Assembly: GCA_022592435.1 (NCBI GenBank)
Contig: JABYQS010000161.1
Span: 17,755-81,754 of the forward strand
Source of the DNA: Cerioporus squamosus
Taxonomy: Eukaryota; Basidiomycota; Agaricomycetes; Polyporales; Polyporaceae
Length of the DNA: 64,000 bases
Reading direction: 5' to 3'
The notes under the pieces are model-generated. The model searched no databases, had not been told where the DNA came from, and was given only the letters and a program-made list of their open reading frames with translations. The translations under genes and the position numbers were made by a program. Shown here in pieces: positions 35,717 through 46,186 of the stretch (position 1 is its first letter; each line of letters starts with the position of its first letter).

Positions 35717-36696
35717 CTAGATGTCATCTGGGTACATGCTCTCAGCTTCCCTTTGCAGGGATCCATTGTACATAACCCACTGAATCCAATCAATTGTGGC
35801 GCAATGCATGTTGAATTCTTGGCATGCTTCCAGAGCGGAGATCCACGCCCCACGTTCGACCTGAAGGTAGCCCAGACGGCTGGACGTATGCTCCTTCAGC
35901 ACCTTTGCACCATCTAGTACGCGCGCGTGCGCTGACTCATCATACAGGGACGCCAAACTCCCGCCTTCCGACGTGCATGATTCTGACAGAACAGACGACG
36001 TGGCGAGTCGGCGATTACCTGCCGGGTGGTTGAACACCTGAGACATAGCAGACGGCTGTTGATTCTCCCGTGCCCGGCGCACTTTGGGCGGATTGATGCA
36101 GGTGGTAGTGCGCGAGGATTCGGGTCGATCAGCTCCGATGTCGACGGAAGGATGGCCTCGGGCGGGTGGACGGGAGCCGTCGGGCGGAAGGGATCGGGTG
36201 GATGGACGAGCGCCATCAGGCGGACTTTGATGGGCGGATGGCGGCGGGCTGTCGGGCGGAGGAAGGACGCTGTGAGAGACCCCGGAGGCTAGCCGCAGCG
36301 GCGGGGATCTAGGAGCATGCTCGAGCACGGTTGCTCCAAAGATAGGGCTGAGATCGATCTCGGGCGTGGCCAAGGCGGGGGTAGGCGTATGGGACACGCC
36401 CTCATCGACCTCCATAGGTATAAACGAGGGCGAGGTGACGGAGAGAAGCCCGGTCGACTGATGAAGAACGGGAGAGAGTAGTAGCTCTTCGCCCATGCCA
36501 GCGGACCCCAGTAGGGGTGAGAGATCCATGCCATCATCCTCAGACGCCGCAAGGATTGGCGAGCCGAGGAAGAACGGACTGGGACTCGAGGCGACTGTGA
36601 CGCGCAAGAAAAGAGATTCAGCAGGAGCTAGTTGTGACCAAATGTTGAAAACTTACCGGGGCTGATTGCACGTTCGTATCCCTCATCAGTCGCCAT
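35717..36696 (-). CDS. Ser/Pro-rich protein of unknown function (305 aa, 2 exons)
   Basis: Exon 1 is 36696-36657 (MATDEGYERAISP) and exon 2 is 36594-35717. The 62-nt intron GTAAGT..CACAG gives a consistent phase. The first 200 residues are disordered, with repeated PP, DG and SP motifs (PPPDSPPPSAHQSPPDGARP). The last 90 are more globular (SRLGYLQVERGAWISALEAC, ATIDWIQWVMYNGSLQREAE). I do not recognise a domain. It is divergent from the zinc-cluster gene at 37237. The protein may continue in further exons downstream of 35717 that I cannot see. Confidence 0.55.
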
Positions 36697-37236
36697 TGTG
36701 GTGTCGCTTGGGTCTTCAGGTACAAGGCCGAGCGGTGAAAGGGGAGGTGGAGAGGGCACGATTGCTCCCCGGCGCCATTTTGTACTCTTAGGCATAGGAC
36801 TAGGAGATGACCGGGACAGAGTCTGTGTGGTTGGTGAGCGAGGAGCGAGATGTAGCGCAATTGCGCAGTTTTATCGGCTACTTACTGGTCGGTGCAAGAC
36901 TGCAAGGGCACACCGGAAGGCCTATAAGTGTCGAGGGAAACAGCGGGACTGTTTGCGCCACAGAACGTCAGAACAAAGACACCGGGCAATGGTAATGAGA
37001 AATGGACTCACAACCGGACACAACTAGCAGCTGCTGCAGGCGGAGATGTAGAAACCGGAGGCGCTGTCAACGGTGTTGGGCCAGCCAAATATGCGATCAT
37101 GTGATAGGTTCGGGCGCGACATCGTCGGGCGGGTACGTATGCGCTGTCGAGCGGAGGCTCTAAGGTGCGAATCACTCCTGCTACGCTCTCTGCATTTGAT
37201 CTATCCCGCCGCCAAATCTCTTTGCTGCTCCTTCTT

Positions 37237-40187
37237 ATGCCCGCCACAGAAACTATGGACATCACGACTCGCATCTCCAGGATCCGCGACCTCACCGGCT
37301 CGATCCAAGCCGGCTGGCTTGCACGCCCCGGTCTTGACCACCCAAAACATTTGGCATGGGAGGCAAAATGTCGCGAGGAGCTGATCAAGCTGAAGGCTCT
37401 GGTACGTCATGTTCAGGACCCTCTCCCGGTCCCATCCCTCGTCCTCGCCTTTCTCGTGGAACACAATCGTGCATTCACCGCAAAGGAAAGGAGTTACAAC
37501 TATGAAGCACTCAACCCCAATAACTCGTACGACAAGGCGGGACTTTTTTTGAGGGATGATAAGTACAGGTTCCGGCATAGGGAGACTGGGTGGTGGTCAG
37601 AATTCAGTACGTGCAACATTCCGCTCCGTCGCACTGCATGCTTCTCATGCCCCGACTACCTTACCCCACCCGCAGCTGACGCCACTGACGAGGTGGCTTC
37701 TAAGGAGTCGTCGGCCGGTGGCAAGGGCAAGGCCCCGTCCAGGTTACGTCAGGATGCCCCGGATAAGAGCAAGGCCGATGCGCCCGCCCGAGAGGACGAC
37801 GTCGAGGCTGGCAAGGACGATTCCGATCGCGGTAGGAGGACGCGAGCTCGCACTCGCGCCATAGAGCAAGGCGAGACTTCCAAGGCAGGGGGCTCTTCCG
37901 CGGCACCTGCAGGGCGTAAAGCCGTCGGGGCCCCGAAACCCGTTCCTCCCAACAAGCCGAAGGCGGCGATTTTGGGCAATTCTACTGCAGCGCCCCCTCC
38001 GCTTCCCTCTCCATCTCCTGCTCCTGGAGGTGACGGCGCGATCTGGGATCCCGCGTCGCAAGCCATCGTTGACGCGTGGTTGCTCTCAGTATGTCCTGCA
38101 GTCCCTCAGTTCCTCTAGTGACACTCACCTCCTCCAGCCCATCAAGTGCAAAAGATGCGCGGCGAGCAACCTGTCGTGCCGCGTCAATCTGGTACACGGG
38201 GTCGCCTGCAACCGATGCACGAACTCCAACCTCGGTTGCAGTTTTGCCTCGAAAAAACCGGACACCGGGACGAACTGGACGTACGATCAGCGGCGATGGA
38301 TTCTGGTCCACTGGGCGCGCAGTGCAACAACGGACTCACTACACCCTTCCGAAGTCATCAGCAAACTGAAGGGCGACTTCGTGCCCCCTGACTGGTTCCT
38401 GGAGGGCCTGCAACGAGCTCGCGAACTGTCCCGCGGGAAGGGCGATGAGAGGCCAAGAAACGCACCAAGTGTCTCAGGACTGAGTCTCCCTCCGGTCAGA
38501 AGCGTCGCACCCAAGTGCCGACATCCGACGTGGAAGACCAGACCCCGACTGCGCAGGCGCTGCCGGCTCCGGCCAAGCGCAAGCGGGCCACCCGATCCAA
38601 GACCGCTGCCATTCAGGAGGACGAAGACGAGGACCACAAGATCGACGTCGACGGTGATGGAAGCAGTGGCAACATGACCAACAAACTCACTACCGACGAC
38701 GACAGCCGCCCAGTGAAGCGGGCGCGCATTGAGACTGGGGCGAGCAGCGTAGTCCCACAGACACAGAGTGAGTGGACGTTCTCTGGTCCCCTAAGCGATT
38801 GACTTATTGATCAGGGACTTGGAAACAATTGCGCAACGTAGAACACCTCTTGCGGGACCGCTCTGCTATGGCCGAAGACCCGGTTGGCAAGTTGTACATC
38901 ACAGAGTCCGCCAGGGCCGCTACCTCTGAGTATGCGCCCAACTATGATCAGTTTCTGCTTCCAGAATCCAGCATCCCCCCGCCACTAGCCACTTCTCCGC
39001 CTCCATTGCATTCAAGCCCATTGTTCTCTGCCGTCAGCCTGGATCTCTCGGGCCCACGGCTGGTGAACACAATCAACGGAAACAACGCCTTCTTCAATGC
39101 CAAACTGGCCGCAGTCTGGGAGGCTCTCAGTCGTCAGCAGGCTGCGCACGACGCAGTCAAGGAGGAGACCCGGCGGGAGCTCGACGCTCTCAAGACGTCG
39201 CTTGCTGGGGCTATCCGCGACTCGGGCGACGTCATGCGGGAGCGCGATGCTCTGCGTCAGGAGACGCAGCAGAAGACGGCCGAAATCGATCGGCTTCGCC
39301 GGGAGTTATTCGCGCTTCAATCGCGCACAGTCATCGGCCCTCCAGGCAGCCCAGGCGCCTCTACACACGACGACCTAGCTGGCTGTCAGCAGGTACCACC
39401 GCAGGACGCTGTTCCGCAGGATGCAGTACCTCCTGCTCTTCCTTCCGCCTTTGAGGGCGTTGCCGGCCGGTCTCAACCCGAGAACACAGCGCAGGACGCT
39501 GTTCCGCACGACACGATGGAATCCGCCCTGCTGCCCTTCCATTCGAGTCCCCCGGCCGGTGCGGCCGTGGTGCTCGAACGTTCGCCAGTGGAGGAGAGGT
39601 CCGGCAATTCCGCGTTGCCCCTCTCCAATCGCCTCAGTGCCGGGCATGTGGTGCAGTCGCTCTCCATTGGCTGCCCTGTCATCGCCGGTTCTTCGACCAG
39701 GGTGAGTGCTGCATGTCCCGAGGAGCCTTTGACGGACGATCGGCCGAAGGACGCTGTCGAGCCGACCGGCAATTGGCCCGAGGACGCCTTCGATCTGACC
39801 GACGAACCGCGCAAGGTCGCTGTCGGGCCAACTGCCGATCAGCCTGAGGACGCTGTCGAGGCGACGGCCGCCGTTCGCGACGAGGGTGTTGCGGCCGCGC
39901 CTACCGCCTCTGGCACCTCAGTTGTGCGACGATCGGCTCTTGCTCTGGGTGTAGCATGGTCGACAGAGAGAAGCTCGGTGCCGTCGTCTCCGTGCATCCC
40001 CGCCACAGCCTTCAGCGTTGCTTTGGCACTATCCCAATATTCGTCGCCGTCAAGCTCACGCGATGTGTCACCGGAACTCAACGGACAAGAGTTGCAAGAA
40101 GAGGGTGCCGTGGCGAGTGCGGATGACGAGTCGGAGGTTGGGGTGGGAGAGACGGTGTTCGAGGATGGCGAAGTATTTGAAGGATGA
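37237..40187 (+). pseudogene. Double-CxxC zinc-cluster coiled-coil protein with a 2-nt frame error (about 928 codons)
   Basis: Exons are 37237-37606, 37676-38088, 38138-38767 and 38815-40187. Exon 3 opens with PIKCKRCAASNLSCRVN and VACNRCTNSNLGCSF, a C-x2-C-x6-C pair repeated. This resembles zinc clusters of DNA-binding or transposon-associated proteins but is not a standard Zn2Cys6 module. Before it is a basic linker (TRARTRAIEQGET). After it lie a nuclear-signal-like region (AKRKRATRSKTAAI, RPVKRARIE) and a coiled coil (AVKEETRRELDALKTSLAGA, EIDRLRRELFAL). A long acidic tail has repeated EDAV and QDAV units. Near 38446-38453 (GATGAGAGGCC) the frame must shift by two bases to continue into AKKRTKCLRTESPSGQKRR, which no GT..AG intron explains. 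Either this copy is frameshifted or the assembly has an error. Confidence 0.6.
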
Positions 40188-40843
40188 TGGTCTAGTGAAC
40201 GGACATATAGCTTGTTCTAATGGTTTTTGTTATGAAGGCTGCCAGTATGTTTCTCTGTCGTAGCACTTGGCTAACGTCGGTTTTTCTTTGCTCCTTGCCC
40301 AAGCTTCCGCCCGACGGGTGTTTGCTCAGCAAACTCTCGCCCGGGAGAAATCGGCCGGAGGGCCGCGCGAAATCAGGCCGAGGATATGACTCAGTTGGAG
40401 TCCCTCCGCACGATGATTGAGCCTACCATGCAAGAACACCGTCAATCAAACACCGAAGGCAGGGCTTCTTGTGTCTGGCCGGGTCGGTGGTGAGTCGAAC
40501 GTCTCCTGGCTCGCTCTTCTCAGCGCACTATGTCGCAATAGGTTTTTCTTGAGCAGGAAGCCGGCAGCAGGCTCTTTCACGGCATGTCCATTGCGCGGTT
40601 AAATCTGCCTCATATCGACGGCCAAAACATTGTACAAGGAACTAACAAATACAGCAATGCGGTGTCATATAAATAAACGGAGGTAGGGTCGCATGGGACG
40701 AAGAGGCAATGGAAAAAAAACAGAGGATTGAGTGCGGGGGAATATGCGTGATGTACAACGAGGCAAGTCCGAGTGAATAGTCAAGGTCCAGACAATCTAA
40801 AGAGCTGCAACCTATTGGGCCTGTAATCCTTGACTACCGCACT
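40188..40843. other. Convergent intergenic spacer
   Basis: About 650 bp between two convergent stop codons. Only short frames are present. It contains the expected 3' ends of both genes, and I see no repeat. Confidence 0.5.
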
Positions 40844-43800
40844 TCACCTCTTCAGGCGGGTGGACCTCCGCGGCGGCGCCGGGGGAGGAGTCGGCGAGGG
40901 ACTCTCCATCGTCTCGTCTGGTGCCTTGTTGGAGTGCTCGGACTTGTTCGATGCGGCTCCCTCGCTTCGGGCATCCTCTCGGTGTGCGCCCAACTGCTTC
41001 CGCAACGAAGCTCCGTGAGGGTTGACTGGAGGAGCATTACGGCTAGATGACCCGATGACCTGCGGGACGTGGTCTGACGGAGGACCTTGGTGAGTACTAA
41101 GGGTGGTCGAACGGCGGGAAGGGGTTACAGTGAGTTCTACATAGCACTGTTGAAGTTCCCTGATGCGGCGCGCATTCGATGGCTTGTGTGCCATCGCGGC
41201 GGAGATCGACGATGTGACGGCAGCGGACGACGCCTTGCTCGAGCCGACCGCCGCAGTAACTGCCCTCTCGACTTCGTCCACTGACCCCATACTAGCGATC
41301 GCCGCAGTGGACGATATGGACGCGGTCATGACAGCGCACGTTCCCTGCCGTACACCCGGGGGCTTTCCACGCTTCCCCACAATCCGAGTGTTCTTCCGGC
41401 TGAGAGGGACCGCAGGCTCAGGATCCATGCCAGGGGCTTCGGCTATCTCCCCACCCGGATGCTGAGACGTGATACAAAGGGGAAGAATGGTCTCGATCGC
41501 ATCGCGTAGAGCTGAATGGGAATCACGAAGGTAGCTCGGCGCGCCTCCGTCTATTGGCTCCTCTGGCTCGATGGTGTTGACGACGTAGATGTCGCGCAAT
41601 GCAAGGCCGACTACCAAGGCCCACTGCTGAACCTCGGAGGCGGAGGCAACGGGAGAAGGGGCGTGAACAGAAATCCATTCGAGCACAGAGGCCCAGCTCT
41701 CCTTCTTGACATGAAGATGACCGGGGACGCCCCAGCAGTCGGAGTCCCAGTTCGCCCATTGATAGACGTCAGGGTGCCGTAGATATGCTCGGCGACGAAA
41801 CTGAGGAGCTGCGTGAGTGCCATGCCTCATCTACACATTGTAGGTGCTCACCATGTGTCTCCAGGAGGCGAGGAAGTTCCGGAAGTCGGCCTCTGTGTTG
41901 AGAGCCCACAGGTAGGGAAAAACGCGCTCGGGGTCGTTCTCAACATAGCTAGGAGGATGCAATGCCGCCGCCTCGACGGCGGCACGCCTGGGAGGAACCT
42001 TCACCTTCGCAAGCCTGCGCGGGCCAACTGGCGCATCGTCCCAGGGCCCGACAACCGGCTTCGGGGCATTGAGGCCGGGCGTATTGGCGGTTGGGCGATT
42101 GGGCGAAGCCTCGGGTGCATGTGGGACCTTCCGCACCGGCCGAGGCTTGACAGTGCGCTTCGTGGTGGTCGGTGCAGCGGGTTGACTAGGTCCAGGGATG
42201 GGTTTGCCGTCCGAGTCCAATCCGTCAGGCTGGATGGTTGGCTGCAGGTCGTCGAGGCCAAAGCCATCCATGTCTTCGTCCACTGTGGTAGCCGGTGAGC
42301 CCTCGCTCTGCAGCTCCAACTCGATCTCCTCGTCGCTATTAGTATGTAAGTCCGACGAGACTGCTGAGACAGAATCGTCATCGGCCCGAGCCTTCGCCTT
42401 ACCCTTGCCCTTGCCCTTCCAAACAGTCGTGGTCTTGCGCTTAGCCTTACCCTTCGGGTCGGCCTCCTTGTTCGCCGTGGCAGTCGGCCGGCTCTCCTTG
42501 GCCTTTCGCCTTGTCTTCTTCGCGCCCTTCTCCTTGCGCGGCGCGTTCTCGTCCGTCGAGTTAGTACCGTCCTCAGAGGCAGCATCGGGCTTGTTCAGGC
42601 CGAACACGCCCTTGGGTGGCGCACGTTTGGTCCGAGCATGGGATCCCTTCTTCTTGGTAGGCTGGGCGATGTGCTTCGGCTGAGGAGCTCTCCCGTAGGT
42701 CGCCTCGCGGACCTCACCGGACTGACCGACTCGTTCCCACCAGTGCGTCCAGTGGAAGCGTTCCTCGGCGCACTCGGACGTCTGCAGCGTCAGGATGTGC
42801 TCCCATAGCTCCTTGAGAGGCTCCGCCGCCATCCGGTTCGGGTTCTGGAACACGAAGCCCTCGGGCAAGGCGTGGGGTGGAAGGAACCGGCCGGTATCCT
42901 TTGCGACCGCCTGCCAGGCCACTGGTTGTTTCTTGATGCCGGACGCAGCTTCTACTGAGACTGTTAGGGGGAATACAGCCGACATTTCCGACTACGTACC
43001 CCAATGCAACGACAAGAAGGCATGGAGAACGGCAGACATTCGGTTGGCATGCCGGAACTCCTGCAGTGGCGGAAGGATCGGTGTGCCGTCGTCGAAGAAC
43101 TGGAACTGGTGAGGGGGAAGAGTCGCGCGCGGGGCGTCCGGGTCATTTTCGTGTTCGTCCGGATGGTAGCAGGCATGACAGTAGTCCTGCCAACTACGGT
43201 TGGGACGCTTGACTCGCCACTCATCGTACGTCGGCACGGCACGGTCCCCGGCGTGCCAGATCATGCTGATATCGTGCCTGCGAAATACGTGAGTTGAAAG
43301 GACGCGGGCGGCATTCGCAAAATAGAGATAACTCACACTCCGTGTACCATCTCTTCCACCTTGTCGAGAACAAAGAACTCGAATTGGCCAAGGCCACCAC
43401 ACTGGTCGTGGACCCATAGAACGAACGACTGTATCCAGTCGCCCAGCCGTTTCTCGGCGATGCTAAATGCGACCGGTTACCTCAAGGACACAGCATCATA
43501 TTAATGTGGACGCTTACAGTGCGCGCAGTTCGGGGTCGGGCCCGTCCTCCGTCCACTCGTCGGCTTTCTCCTCGAACTGCGCTTGCTCCTCAGGTGTGAG
43601 CGCGTTCCAGAGTTCCGACCGTGCGATGTTCAACACCGCGATCTTCACTTTGCCCGCCTTGCAGAGCTCTTTGATGCGTTCGGCCACGGGCCCGTCCTCC
43701 TCAAGGTTGAAGACTTCCCTTCCAGTCCAGACCATCTTGAGGGCCTTAGGAAGGCGAGAGTCGCGCGTCGCCGTGTGATTTGACATCCATGTTCCCAACT

Positions 43801-44181
43801 TCTACAATGTATGCGTCATTCATAAGCCTATCAAGATAATCGCAATGGTCCCGGCGTCCTGCGTAGCCTTGGCGTGGGGCACCGTCCGCGCCGTCGTCGC
43901 AAGAATGACGACGATACCGCGTGTGCACCGTCGACATTCGTAAAGCACGGACATGCAGTCTCAAGACTCACTCCTATGAGGAACTTCCGGGCCCAGGGGT
44001 TCTGGACGCCGTCTATCTTGCGGTCCTTGAGGAAGTCATCAACCAGAGTCTCCTTGAGGGCGGCTTTCTCGCTGGCAGACTTCTTGGGCCAGCTGTCCAA
44101 GTTGGCACGGAGGCAGTCGATCTCGCGGGAAAGGAGGGCGACGCTAGAGTCGTCAGGGGGAGTGGCAATGTTCTCAGACAT
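40844..44181 (-). CDS. Large unrecognised protein, 987 aa, 6 exons, divergent from the TET/JBP-like gene
   Basis: Exons 44181-43972, 43801-43518, 43462-43337, 43277-43000, 42960-41852 and 41800-40844 total 988 codons with consistent phases (introns 170, 55, 59, 39 and 51 nt between them, within rounding of my splice choices). N-terminal parts include RLPKALKMVWTGREVFNLEE, then ARSELWNALTPEEQAQFEEK, a pattern like the HMG-box-type 'W..L...E...+...A' helices seen in other mushroom families. Middle: QSFVLWVHDQCGGLGQFEFF, WHAGDRAVPTYDEWRVKRPN, with Cys/His (CHACYH). A long Lys-rich then acidic linker (KGKGKGKAKARADDDSVSAV) follows. The C-terminus has FLASWRHM joined to RAYLRHPDVYQWANWDSDCW. I recall related proteins as repeated in Agaricomycetes, function unknown. 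No stop or frameshift is visible. Confidence 0.65.
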
Positions 44182-44666
44182 GGGAGCAAGTTGTCGACTA
44201 GAGTGCGTTGGTTGCCACAATCTTGATGTTCACGGTTTCGAGAGGTTTATATAGTAGTGTTTCACATAGTCGCGGGAACAGCGTGTCTACTGAGTCGAGA
44301 CGTTAGGGTACGGTGTAAGATTGTGGATATACGACAACTCGAACCTGCCAGCCTGAGTCGATAGGGCTGTCGTGCGAGCTGAACATTGCATGAACACCCA
44401 GTTTGAAGATCGCTGTGACCTAATTTAGAATCAGTCCCAAGCCTTCCCGCGATGTTCATGATAGTGAGCATCGGAGGCTGATACACTTACTGTGCGAGCG
44501 ATGGAAAACTTGAAGGAAGACGCAAGAAACACGCGTGTATCATGAGGATGTCATGGATCATGAGGTCGGAAGTGTTCTGTGACAGGCACCGTGGCGCACA
44601 CTGGCGCTCGATGTACGTACTACTGCAAAACCTCTACGGACACGTTGCAACCATCGCCAGCTCTTC
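44182..44666. promoter_or_regulatory. Shared divergent promoter region of the 987-aa gene and the TET/JBP-like gene
   Basis: The spacer is 485 bp between two outward-facing start codons (44181 minus, 44667 plus). A TTTATATAGT motif at about 44246 could serve as a TATA box for the minus-strand gene. Co-regulation of the two genes is inference from arrangement only. Confidence 0.4.
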
Positions 44667-45986
44667 ATGGAACAAGAAGCATTATGCTCAACGTCGCCGC
44701 ACTGGGACTACGTGGACGAGGTAGCTGAACATCTCCTTCAGGTGTTCAATGCGGTGCGCAGCGGAGAGAAGGCCTGGCTTGCAGCTGAACGCCTGTCTCG
44801 AGGTCATACTTGGCAGGGAACATGGTCTCCGCAACTAGAGCAGGACCTGATCCGTGCTGCAAAGGTTCTAGCATCTGCATGGAAGTTTAGAGGTACGACC
44901 TCATGCATATCTGGTGGTGGGATGCACTGATCGTTCATCGCGTTCAGTGCCATTGAGCTGGAATGCCGAGGACTTGTGTGCAGCCATGTCCAAAAAACCG
45001 ACAGGTCTCAACAAGGAATACGAAAACTCTCTTTTAGAGGGCTTTCCACCCTTCTGCAGCGTGGAGAGCGTGCTGTCTGAAGACATCCCTATCCTAATAC
45101 GTCCCGGGATCGTCGTCGACAGCGCCGGCCACGTACTTGCGTGGGCGCTGCCTGGAATCTTGTCGAAGGAACGACAGGTGTGTGCATACCACGTAAAACT
45201 CCGAGAGCTACACTCTAACCGACATGCAGCGCGACATTCTCAATGCAACAAGCCATCTCAAAGAGGAACTGCGTACAGTAGGCACACGCCCCAGGGCAGG
45301 CTCTGGCTCCCTCACCCGCTGGCGCGTAGCCCCGACGTTCTATCGCGTGGGAGAGAAATGGCCTGCTGGAAACTGGCTAGCTAGCCCTGCAGGATACGCT
45401 GTTGGACACAAGGCTCGTCCCAACTGTTCGAAGCTCGATCTGTGCCTAACCAGTTGAATACATGCAGAGTGCACGCTTCAAACCTTGTCCAAGTGGCACC
45501 CTGCGATCTCCGGCAGGCCAAGAGTGGGGCCGACGGATGCAGGAAAGCGGGGCTCTCCTCTCCGCCATACTGCGCGTTGTTCATCCGGATATGTACGCGG
45601 CGGGAAAAACGTCATTGTCCTGGACGTGCGCCGATCCATCCATCGCAGCAGCCCTCGGTACATGGCCTACCGTGTTCAACCACGTCCAAATCATCAGCAA
45701 TCGCGCAACTCCATTTCACCGTGATACCAGCGTAATGCCGTCGTGGTTTGATCTCTTGATGACTCTTGGGGCATATGATCGCGCTGAACTTGTCCTCCGG
45801 AATGCTGGTATTCAGATAGGCTACAAGCCGGGCACCATCGCGCTCATATGCAGCCTTCTACTTCAACATGGAGTCGGAAGGGTCGAAGGGGACCGAATAT
45901 GTTACTCTTGGTTTATGTCCGAGGCTTTACATCGCAACTTCGACGTTCCCAGTGTTCCTTGGATGCGCGCTGATTACTACACTTAG
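44667..45986 (+). CDS. TET/JBP-family 2-oxoglutarate/Fe(II) dioxygenase (381 aa, 4 exons)
   Basis: Exons 44667-44892, 44948-45177, 45230-45400 and 45468-45986 keep frame across introns of 52-67 nt. The catalytic core is in exon 4: the iron-binding H-x-D in IISNRATPFHRDTSVMP (His about 293, Asp about 295), the distal iron His in ALICSLLLQHGVGRVEG (about 343) and the 2-oxoglutarate-binding Arg in GDRICYSWFM (about 352). The HRD motif, the following WFDLLMTLGAYDRAEL and the PGT-hydrophobic strand before the second His fit the fungal TET/JBP group. Enzymes of this group oxidise 5-methylcytosine or thymine in DNA. All metal and cosubstrate ligands are present, and I see no break. It sits directly upstream of a KDZ transposase, an association reported for mushroom genomes. 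The fourth intron-bounded donor (GTTGGA at 45401) is weak. The start at 44667 could be preceded by an unseen exon. Confidence 0.8.
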
Positions 45987-46186
45987 TAATCGCCGAGCTG
46001 TACATGTTACGGTCCCCCGACCATCTGCTCATTTACTCACAGTGCTTCAGTTACGCTGCAGGCCTTCGAACCGCGCCGAATGATTTCTAGGTGAGCAGGG
46101 AGCACTTCTTTGGCGGTCTATAAGGCATCGTCAGCGACCCGACAGTGAGTGCGATCGAACCCACCTCACCTATCTGCGTCACAACG

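Noticed and set aside
42198..42683. 161-codon plus-strand Ser/Leu-rich frame
   Set aside because: Antisense of the Lys/Glu-rich linker of the 987-aa gene.
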